Positions 1-6,113 of a DNA stretch of 8,548 nt are shown in pieces. The stretch lies in NCBI GenBank assembly GCA_022707945.1, contig JAKIZQ010000040.1, forward strand, positions 1 through 8,548, written 5' to 3'. Each line of letters starts with the position of its first letter. The first letter of the stretch is position 1. The notes beneath the pieces were generated by a model. The model worked only from the letters and a program-made list of their open reading frames with translations. It was not told where the DNA came from and searched no databases. The position numbers and the translations under genes were made by a program. Source of the stretch: Bdellovibrionales bacterium. GTDB lineage: Bacteria; Bdellovibrionota; JAFGOL01.

Positions 1-1
1 T

Positions 2-1162
2 TCAATAAAGAACGACGGCCTTTATAAAGACGAAAGGATAATAACATCACCTCAGGCTGGTAATGTTAAGGTTCGTTTTCCAGAGGATGCTCCAGAAAAG
101 AACATAATAAATCTTTGTGCAAATAATTATCTTGGTCTTAGTTCACATCCCGACGTTGTTAAGGCGGCACATGATGGTTTGGAGTCTAGGGGTTATGGAA
201 TGTCATCTGTTAGGTTTATTTGTGGTACACAGGACATACACAGGGATCTAGAAAGAAAGGTGTCAAAGTTCTTGGGTACAGAGGATGCAATACTCTTTGG
301 TTCATGTTTTGATGCCAATGGTGCATTGTTCGAGGCTGTTTTGACCACAGAAGATGCTATATACTCAGATAAATTAGTTCATGCATCAATAATAGATGGG
401 ATAAGACTTTGCAAAGCACAACGTTACATATATGAGCATTCCAACATGGAAGAACTGGAAGAAAAACTTCGTACCACCACAGCAAGAATAAAACTCATAA
501 TGACTGACGGGGTTTTTTCTATGGATGGTGATATGGCTAAGCTTGACAAGATCTGTGAGCTTGGTGAAAAATATGGTGCGTTGGTAGTCGTAGATGATTC
601 TCATGCTACTGGTTTTATAGGTAAGACTGGTCGTGGTACACATGAACATTTTAACGTCATGGATAAGGTAGATATTATAACCACTACTTTTGGCAAAGCT
701 CTTGGTGGTGCTACTGGTGGATGTATAGCTGGGAAGAAAGAAATAATAGAGTTATTAAAACAAAGAGGTCGTCCGTATCTTTTTAGTAATGCACTTATGC
801 CGGCTGTTGTTACAGCAACGTTGAAAGTTCTTGATATTCTGTCTCAGAGTACAGAAAGAAGGGATAAATTAGAAATGTTAACTAAGTTCTGGCGTACATC
901 ATTAGAGGCTGCAGGCTTTGAATTAAAACCCGGCAATACTCCAATAGTCCCAATAATGCTTTATGATGCAAAACTTGCACAGAATTTTAGTAAGGATCTT
1001 TATGCAGAAGGCATTTTTGCAGTTGGGTTTTTCTACCCAGTAGTTCCTCAAGGACAAGCAAGGATACGTACGCAAATGTCTGCTTCTTTGGACAAGAAAG
1101 ATCTAGAAAAGGCAGTAGATATTTTTATTAAGATAGGAAAAAAACATAATATTATTAAATAG
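2..1162 (+). CDS. kbl: Glycine C-acetyltransferase (2-amino-3-ketobutyrate CoA ligase), 5' end cut by window edge
   Basis: This PLP enzyme of the alpha-oxoamine synthase family cleaves 2-amino-3-oxobutanoate with CoA to glycine and acetyl-CoA, the second step of threonine breakdown after threonine dehydrogenase. The frame is open from base 2, and the first visible residues (DGLYKDERIITSP, then NLCANNYLGLSSHP) match the family N-terminus, so only about 14 residues plus the start codon are missing; 386 residues are visible against about 398 in E. coli Kbl. Kbl-type signatures are SVRFICGTQD, HASIIDG, DGVFSMDGD, VVVDDSHATG (PLP-binding Asp and His), TTFGKALGG with the Schiff-base Lys at 695-697, RGRPYLFSN and FFYPVVPQGQARIRTQMSA. 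These favour Kbl over its relative BioF. The TTG at 179 is internal, not a start. A tdh gene may lie upstream but is not visible. The gene is followed by a separate promoter for rex and is probably not part of the hydrogenase operon. Confidence 0.93.
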   Translation, partial: SIKNDGLYKDERIITSPQAGNVKVRFPEDAPEKNIINLCANNYLGLSSHPDVVKAAHDGLESRGYGMSSVRFICGTQDIHRDLERKVSKFLGTEDAILFGSCFDANGALFEAVLTTEDAIYSDKLVHASIIDGIRLCKAQRYIYEHSNMEELEEKLRTTTARIKLIMTDGVFSMDGDMAKLDKICELGEKYGALVVVDDSHATGFIGKTGRGTHEHFNVMDKVDIITTTFGKALGGATGGCIAGKKEIIELLKQRGRPYLFSNALMPAVVTATLKVLDILSQSTERRDKLEMLTKFWRTSLEAAGFELKPGNTPIVPIMLYDAKLAQNFSKDLYAEGIFAVGFFYPVVPQGQARIRTQMSASLDKKDLEKAVDIFIKIGKKHNIIK

Positions 1163-1191
1163 ATATTATAAAAACGCTCGACTTTTCACAC

Positions 1192-1207
1192 TGTGAATTT
1201 TGTAACA
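1192..1207 (+). promoter_or_regulatory. Possible second, degenerate Rex half-palindrome
   Basis: TGTGAA-TTTT-GTAACA has the spacing of a Rex site (TGTGAA-N4-TTCACA), with a perfect left half and two mismatches in the right half. It lies just upstream of the proposed -35 box of the rex promoter. The left half also forms an outward-facing perfect palindrome, TTCACA-C-TGTGAA, at 1185-1197. It could be an auxiliary Rex site or chance in A+T-rich sequence. Confidence 0.3.
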
Positions 1208-1214
1208 AAATACT

Positions 1215-1246
1215 TTGACATAGTCATTATATCTGTGTTATATAAA
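1215..1246 (+). promoter_or_regulatory. Sigma-70-type promoter for the rex-hyd operon
   Basis: A perfect -35 box TTGACA lies at 1215-1220. An extended A+T -10 region, TATATAAA, lies at 1239-1246. The spacer is 18 nt to TATATA (4/6) or 20 nt to TATAAA (5/6), so the exact -10 register is uncertain. Transcription would start at about 1250-1256, inside the Rex operator. It is the only gap of useful size upstream of six closely packed genes, which supports it as the operon promoter. Confidence 0.6.
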
Positions 1247-1250
1247 GTAC

Positions 1251-1266
1251 TGTGAAAAAAATCACA
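1251..1266 (+). promoter_or_regulatory. Rex operator (autoregulatory)
   Basis: TGTGAAAAAAATCACA is an inverted repeat, TGTGA-N6-TCACA. It matches the Rex consensus core TGTGAA-N4-TTCACA at all but one position (A instead of T before TCACA). It sits immediately downstream of the -10 region and across the expected transcription start, a classic repressing position, and 17 nt ahead of the rex start codon. The inference is that Rex represses its own operon, including the hydrogenase genes, until NADH releases it. Confidence 0.72.
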
Positions 1267-1283
1267 TAACGAGGTTATTAAAA

Positions 1284-1904
1284 ATGACGCCAGAAAAAAC
1301 AGTAGCTAGGCTCAGCCTCTATAGAAGATTCCTTAAAATAGCAAAAGAAGACGGTGTAGATAATGTATATTCTCATCAGTTGGCAGAGATGGTCAGGAGT
1401 ACTCCTGCGCAGGTAAGAAGAGATCTTATGATACTTGGTTATAATGGTAGTCCACAAAAGGGTTATGATGTTGCTGAGCTTATCAAACATATTGATACGT
1501 TCTTTAATACAGAAAAAATTATAGATGTTATTTTAGTTGGTGTGGGGAACATAGGTAGAGCTTTGTTGTCTTATTTTAGAGACGGTAAATCACACATAAA
1601 GATAATAGCAAGTTTTGATAAGGATGAAACAAAAGCTGGTAGGGTCATTAACAATTCAAGATGTTACGCAATGGATGACCTTAAGAATATCGTAGCAGAG
1701 AACAATGTTAAAACGGCCATACTTTCTGTTCCAGCAACAGATGCTCAGAGTATAGCAGATATACTCGTAGAGAATGGCATACGCGGCATATTGAACTTTG
1801 CACCGACTAGATTAAAGGTTCCTTCAGACGTTTTTGTAGAGGACGTAGATATAACCATGAATATGGAAAAAGTAATATATTTTTCAGCAGGCAAGAAAAA
1901 GTAG
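1284..1904 (+). CDS. rex: Redox-sensing transcriptional repressor Rex
   Basis: Rex is a cytoplasmic homodimeric repressor that reads the NADH/NAD+ ratio: NADH binding releases it from DNA, derepressing fermentative and hydrogenase genes. The 206-residue product is full length for the family (about 205-215). Residues 1-80 form the winged helix, with TPAQVRRDLMILG (40-52) as recognition-helix region followed by the KGYDV wing segment. The Rossmann domain starts at about 80 with G86-V-G88-N-I-G91. It continues through ASFDKDETKAG and LSVPATDA, and ends with NFAPTRLKVPSDVFVEDVDIT and the C-terminal swap helix MEKVIYF. The ATG at 1284 is preceded by ACGAGG (1269-1274, 9-nt spacing). A near-consensus Rex site overlaps its promoter, implying autoregulation. 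The stop codon overlaps the Shine-Dalgarno sequence of the next gene, so rex is the first gene of the hydrogenase operon. The assignment is very secure. Confidence 0.96.
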   Translation: MTPEKTVARLSLYRRFLKIAKEDGVDNVYSHQLAEMVRSTPAQVRRDLMILGYNGSPQKGYDVAELIKHIDTFFNTEKIIDVILVGVGNIGRALLSYFRDGKSHIKIIASFDKDETKAGRVINNSRCYAMDDLKNIVAENNVKTAILSVPATDAQSIADILVENGIRGILNFAPTRLKVPSDVFVEDVDITMNMEKVIYFSAGKKK

Positions 1905-1912
1905 GAGGCGCA

Positions 1913-2374
1913 ATGGAAAGTATTTTTGCAAAATATAAGAACGCAGGAAGGGATTCGTTAATACCCATACTTCAAGACCTGCAGGAAAAAGAAGGATTTT
2001 TATCTTTTGATTCCTTGCTTTCTGTTAGTAGGTTCCTTAACCTTCCTCTCTCAAAAATATATGGGGTCGCCAGTTTTTATAATCAATTCAAGTTTAATCA
2101 ACCCGGTAAATATCAGATACAGGTTTGTAGAGGTACAGCGTGTCATGTTAAGGGTTCTATAAAGGTCTTGGATGCATTAAAGAGGGAGCTAAAGATAGAT
2201 GCAGGTCAAACAACGAGGGATGGCCTTTTTAGTTTAGAGGTTGTGGCCTGTGTTGGAGCATGTAGTTTAGCTCCTGTAGTTTGCATAAATGGGGAATATT
2301 ATGCAGGAGTAACACCAGACAGTATAGAAAAAATAATAGATTCTTACAGAGAAAAAAAGGAGAAAGGTGAATAA
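1913..2374 (+). CDS. hydC: NuoE-like [2Fe-2S] subunit of the trimeric NADH-linked [FeFe] hydrogenase
   Basis: This small electron-transfer subunit corresponds to HydC of Thermotoga, HndA of Desulfovibrio and NuoE of complex I. At 153 residues it has the usual length. An N-terminal helical bundle contains ILQDLQEKEGFLS and a GVASFYNQF segment typical of NuoE. It precedes a thioredoxin-like domain that binds one [2Fe-2S] cluster through C72-x4-C77 (CRGTAC) and C113-x3-C117 (CVGAC). All four ligands are present. The cluster normally passes electrons between the flavin of the NuoF-like subunit and the rest of the complex. The start is set by AGGAGG at 1903-1908, which overlaps the rex stop; the 4-nt spacing is short but acceptable. 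The next gene begins 2 nt after the stop. Family membership is certain; hydrogenase assignment rests on the neighbours. Confidence 0.94.
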   Translation: MESIFAKYKNAGRDSLIPILQDLQEKEGFLSFDSLLSVSRFLNLPLSKIYGVASFYNQFKFNQPGKYQIQVCRGTACHVKGSIKVLDALKRELKIDAGQTTRDGLFSLEVVACVGACSLAPVVCINGEYYAGVTPDSIEKIIDSYREKKEKGE

Positions 2375-2376
2375 AA

Positions 2377-4386
2377 ATGGCTTTCAGCGTTGTAGACAAA
2401 TGTTGCGATAAATGTGGCAATACAAGTAGTGATCCTTGTGCTGGCTTTGTTCAATGTAGAAGCGAAGGACCTTTTTGCCACGAAGATGACAAATGTAAGA
2501 GTAAGTTAAGCTCTCACATAAATTCTTTAAAGAGGGATGATGTTAAAAAACCAGTGTTATTCATTGGTACTGGTACCTGTGGACTTGGTGCTGGAGCGTT
2601 AAAAACACTCGCTCAAATAAAGAGCTACATAAAAAATAAAGGGCTTGATGTAGAAATAATAGAAGTTGGTTGTATTGGACTTTGTTCAGAAGAACCAATA
2701 ATGGACGTTCAGTTACCGGGCAAGAAAAGAGTGTCTTTTTCAAAGGTAACGGATAAGAATGTCGATAAAATATTAGATGCTGTATTTGCTGGTAAAGACA
2801 TATCTAACTATGCTTTTGTGCAATTTGGTAACGAAAAATTATCTAGTTGGAATAATGTTCCGCTAATGAAAGAGCACAGTTTCTTTAAGAACCAAACAAG
2901 ATGGGTGTTAGAGAATTGTGGAGTTATAGACCCTACAAGTATAGATGAATATATGGCTCATGATGGTTATAAGGCACTTTCAAAAGCTTTGTCTCAACAC
3001 ACTTCAAAAGAGATCTGCGACGTTATAGAGAAAAGTGGATTAAGGGGTCGTGGTGGTGGTGGGTTTTTAACTGGTAAGAAATGGAAATTCGCACTTAACA
3101 CTGAATCGAACAAAAAATATTTTGTATGTAACGCCGATGAAGGAGATCCCGGTGCGTTCATGGATAGAGCAGTAATAGAAGGAGATCCACACAGACTTTT
3201 AGAAGGTCTTATAATAGCGTCATATGCAATTGGTGCTAGTACTGCCTATGTTTATATAAGGGCTGAGTATCCTCTTGCGATAAGAAGGTTAAACAAGGCA
3301 ATAGACGATGCTAAGAAGGCTGGTCTTCTTGGAGAGAACATACTCGATAGCGGTTTTAATTTGGATATCATAATAAAGAAAGGAGCAGGGGCTTTTGTGT
3401 GTGGAGAAGAGACTGCCTTGATACACAGTATAGAGGGTAAACGTGGGATGCCAAGACCTCGTCCACCGTATCCTGCTGTAAGTGGTCTTTTTGGTAAGCC
3501 TACTGTTATTAATAACGTAGAAACCTTGGCTAATGTAGCTCTAATCATAAGGAATGGTGCAGATTGGTTTAATGCTGTTGGTACAGATTCGACTAAGGGA
3601 ACCAAGGTATTTGCACTTTCTGGGAAAGTGAACAGAACTGGTCTTGTAGAAGTTGCAATGGGAACTAGTATAAGGGACATTGTCTACAGTATTGGAGATG
3701 GTATCCCCGATAATAAACAGTTCAAGGCTGTGCAGATAGGTGGTCCTTCTGGAGGCTGTGTACCAACATCACACATAGACATACAAATAGATTATGAGTC
3801 TTTAAAAGCAATTGGTGCCATGATGGGTTCTGGTGGTCTTGTAGTTATGGACGAGAATACCTGTATGGTGGATGTTGCAAAATTCTTTATGGATTTTATA
3901 CAAAGAGAAAGTTGTGGAAAGTGTATTCCTTGCCGTGAGGGTACTAAGAGGATGTATGAGATATTAGAGAAAATAACTCGTGGTAATAAATCTGAACAGG
4001 GATATGATGCCTTGGATAGGTTTAAGGGTGTGGTAATGTTAAAAAGTCTGGCAGAGGTAATTCAAGACACCAGTCTTTGTGGTCTTGGTAATTCAGCTCC
4101 TAATCCTGTACTTAGCACACTAAGGTGGTTCGAGGATGAATACGAAGCACATATATTTGGACGTACTTGTCCTGCAGGAGTGTGTACCGAGCTTATTTCT
4201 TTTAAGATAGATGCTGAAAAGTGTAAGGGTTGTACTATCTGTGCAAAAAAATGTCCAAACGATGCAATTATGGGAGCTGTAAAAAGTCCTCATTACATAG
4301 TGCAAGATAAATGTATTAAATGTGGTGCTTGTATGGATGCTTGTAAATTTAGCGCTGTTATTAAAACAGGGAACAACGAGGAGTAA
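2377..4386 (+). CDS. hydB: NuoF-like flavoprotein (NADH-oxidising) subunit of the trimeric [FeFe] hydrogenase
   Basis: HydB/HndC-type subunit where NAD(H) meets FMN. Domains in order: a Cys-rich N-terminal extension (C9, C10, C13, C21, C27, C34, H35, C40); a thioredoxin-like ferredoxin domain (about 57-140) with C68 and C99-x3-C103; and the NuoF core with R223-GRGGGGF (FMN/NADH glycine-rich loop), N252-ADEGDPGAF and GAGAFVCGEET from 336. The NuoF [4Fe-4S] site follows, C513-x2-C516-x2-C519 with C568. A C-terminal two-cluster ferredoxin domain has C616/C619/C622/C626 and C646/C649/C652/C656. The C-terminal ferredoxin domain is a hallmark of the hydrogenase-type subunits, absent from ordinary NuoF, and is consistent with ferredoxin use and electron bifurcation, although non-bifurcating relatives exist. 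At 669 residues it is slightly longer than Thermotoga HydB (about 626), because of the extension and about nine extra residues before C568. SD AAGGTG lies at 2364-2369. The extension and the missing fourth Cys of the thioredoxin-like domain are odd. Confidence 0.94.
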   Translation: MAFSVVDKCCDKCGNTSSDPCAGFVQCRSEGPFCHEDDKCKSKLSSHINSLKRDDVKKPVLFIGTGTCGLGAGALKTLAQIKSYIKNKGLDVEIIEVGCIGLCSEEPIMDVQLPGKKRVSFSKVTDKNVDKILDAVFAGKDISNYAFVQFGNEKLSSWNNVPLMKEHSFFKNQTRWVLENCGVIDPTSIDEYMAHDGYKALSKALSQHTSKEICDVIEKSGLRGRGGGGFLTGKKWKFALNTESNKKYFVCNADEGDPGAFMDRAVIEGDPHRLLEGLIIASYAIGASTAYVYIRAEYPLAIRRLNKAIDDAKKAGLLGENILDSGFNLDIIIKKGAGAFVCGEETALIHSIEGKRGMPRPRPPYPAVSGLFGKPTVINNVETLANVALIIRNGADWFNAVGTDSTKGTKVFALSGKVNRTGLVEVAMGTSIRDIVYSIGDGIPDNKQFKAVQIGGPSGGCVPTSHIDIQIDYESLKAIGAMMGSGGLVVMDENTCMVDVAKFFMDFIQRESCGKCIPCREGTKRMYEILEKITRGNKSEQGYDALDRFKGVVMLKSLAEVIQDTSLCGLGNSAPNPVLSTLRWFEDEYEAHIFGRTCPAGVCTELISFKIDAEKCKGCTICAKKCPNDAIMGAVKSPHYIVQDKCIKCGACMDACKFSAVIKTGNNEE

Positions 4387-4389
4387 GTA

Positions 4390-6111
4390 ATGAAAATAGA
4401 AGTTAATGGCAATAATATAGAGGTAAAAAAAGGACAAACATTATTAGATGCACTAAAGGATGTTGGCATAACTATCCCAACACTTTGTCATATGGAAGAT
4501 GTCTTTCCTTCTGGTGCCTGCAGAATGTGTGTTGTTGAGGTAGAAGGAGATAAGAATCTTGTGCCTAGCTGTGCTGTTGAAGTTAGAGAAGGGATGAAAG
4601 TTAAAACTCACTCTCCGAGAGTGTTAAGGGCAAGAAAAACCATAATAGAATTGTTATTGGCCAGTCATCCTGATGATTGTTTGTATTGTGAAAGGAACGG
4701 TTTCTGTGAACTTCAGTCCCTATCAGAAGAACTTGGTATAAGTGAAAGAAGATATACCGCCAAGAAACCAGACTACAGAATAGATAATTCCAGTGTATCC
4801 ATAGTTAAGGATTCATCTAAATGCATACTTTGTGGACGTTGTGTAAGAGTATGTGAAGAGGTTCAGGGTGTTTCTGCTATAGATTTTGTTGGTAGAGGTA
4901 GTAAATCTGTTGTTGCTCCAGCATTCAATCAGGGTTTAAACCTTTCAAGTTGTATTAATTGTGGACAATGTGTAAGAGTGTGTCCTACAGGAGCACTTAC
5001 AGAGCATAGCAATATAAAAGAACTAATTAGTGCTTTAATGGACCCAGATAAAGTTGTAGTTGTTCAACATGCACCGAGTGTATCTGTTACCATTGGCGAA
5101 TATTTTGGTTATAAAGAAGGTACAGATGTTGCAGGAGTATTGAATGCGGCATTAAGAAAACTGGGTTTTAAAAAAGTATTTGATACAGCTTTTTCTGCAG
5201 ATCTTACCATAATGGAAGAAGCCAGCGAGCTTGTTCATAGAATAAAAAATGGTGGAAAAATTCCAATGTTTACTAGTTGTTCTCCGGGATGGGTTAAATA
5301 TGTTGAACAGTTCTATCCAGAATTCTTAGACAATATATCATCATGCAAAAGCCCTCAGCAGATGTTGGGTTCTGTTATAAAAAATTATTTTGCACCAAAG
5401 AACGGAATAGATCCTAAGAAAATATTCAGTGTAAGTATTATGCCTTGTACAGCCAAAAAATTTGAAGCAGAAAGAAAAGAAATGGCCTCTGAACATGGTG
5501 TGCCAGATATAGATCTAGCAATAACAACAAGAGAATTGGCAAAATTATTCAAGATGTTTCATATAGATTTTCAATCCCTAGAACCAGAAGAATCAGATAA
5601 TCCATTCGGTGTAAGAAGTTCTGCAGGAAAGATTTTTGGCGTTTCTGGTGGAGTTATGGAAGCTGCACTAAGAACAGCACACTTTCTTATAACAGGTAAA
5701 GAGATGGAAAATTTTGAAGTGAAGCAAGTAAGGGATTTAGAGGGTATAAAAGAAACAACTATTAAGATAGGGGACCTTGAACTTAATATAGCGGCTGTTA
5801 GTGGTCTTGGTAATGCAAAAAAAATGTTAGAAGATATTAAGGCAGGCAAAAAGCAAATACATTTTATGGAAGTAATGACTTGTCCTGGGGGATGTATTGC
5901 CGGCGGCGGACAGCCTTATGGCCTGGATAAGAACAAAATAGCACAAAGAATGAAGAGCCTTTATAAGATAGATAAGGATAGCAAAGTTAGATGCTCTCAT
6001 AACAACGAGTCCATTAAGAATCTTTATAGGGATTTTCTTGGAGAACCACTAGGTGAAAAGAGCCACAAACTTTTACATACTAAATATAAGAAAAGGAAAA
6101 CCAACTATTAA
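4390..6111 (+). CDS. hydA: [FeFe] hydrogenase catalytic subunit, group A trimeric (NADH-linked) type
   Basis: Cytoplasmic catalytic subunit that interconverts protons and H2 at the H-cluster. The N-terminal plant-type [2Fe-2S] domain has C33, C44, C47 and C61. A His-ligated [4Fe-4S] site has H93, C97, C100 and C106. A two-cluster ferredoxin domain has C145/148/151/155 and C188/191/194/198. The H-domain follows: L1 is TSCSPGW (C297, S298), L2 is MPCTAKKFE (C353) and L3 is EVMTCPGGCIAGGGQP (C498, C502). The HEILHTKYKK-like tail (KLLHTKYKK here) ends the protein, as in 574-residue clostridial CpI and HndD. It lacks the extra C-terminal [2Fe-2S] domain of Thermotoga HydA. SD GAGGAG (4378-4383) overlaps the end of hydB; the gap is 3 nt. 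The adjacent NuoE- and NuoF-like genes mark it as a trimeric NADH-dependent, possibly ferredoxin-bifurcating, enzyme. The Ser at 298 is unusual because the second Cys of TSCCP normally ligates the H-cluster. No hydE, hydF or hydG maturase gene is in the window. Confidence 0.95.
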   Translation: MKIEVNGNNIEVKKGQTLLDALKDVGITIPTLCHMEDVFPSGACRMCVVEVEGDKNLVPSCAVEVREGMKVKTHSPRVLRARKTIIELLLASHPDDCLYCERNGFCELQSLSEELGISERRYTAKKPDYRIDNSSVSIVKDSSKCILCGRCVRVCEEVQGVSAIDFVGRGSKSVVAPAFNQGLNLSSCINCGQCVRVCPTGALTEHSNIKELISALMDPDKVVVVQHAPSVSVTIGEYFGYKEGTDVAGVLNAALRKLGFKKVFDTAFSADLTIMEEASELVHRIKNGGKIPMFTSCSPGWVKYVEQFYPEFLDNISSCKSPQQMLGSVIKNYFAPKNGIDPKKIFSVSIMPCTAKKFEAERKEMASEHGVPDIDLAITTRELAKLFKMFHIDFQSLEPEESDNPFGVRSSAGKIFGVSGGVMEAALRTAHFLITGKEMENFEVKQVRDLEGIKETTIKIGDLELNIAAVSGLGNAKKMLEDIKAGKKQIHFMEVMTCPGGCIAGGGQPYGLDKNKIAQRMKSLYKIDKDSKVRCSHNNESIKNLYRDFLGEPLGEKSHKLLHTKYKKRKTNY

Positions 6112-6113
6112 AT

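Noticed and set aside
179..181. TTG codon as the start of the first gene
   Set aside because: The frame is open back to base 2 and the upstream residues match the Kbl N-terminus, including NNYLGLSSHP; the real start lies before the window.
1183..1201. Rho-independent terminator after kbl
   Set aside because: The palindrome leaves only a 4-bp A/T-rich stem if a 5-nt loop is allowed, and the following T run is short. It reads better as a protein-binding site or chance.
3252..3680. 142-codon open frame on the minus strand opposite hydB
   Set aside because: It lies antisense to the highly conserved NuoF core, has no recognisable motif, and is a by-product of codon bias on the plus strand.
5281..5283. 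Frameshift or pseudogene in hydA because of the altered L1 motif
   Set aside because: The frame is intact over 573 codons, L2 and L3 and all ferredoxin-type ligands are conserved, and downstream genes are tightly coupled. It is a substitution, not a broken gene.
1913..6111. Complex I (nuoEFG) rather than hydrogenase
   Set aside because: The third gene has full H-cluster motifs (L2 and L3) and a hydrogenase C-terminus. HydB carries the hydrogenase-type C-terminal ferredoxin domain, and no membrane nuo genes follow.
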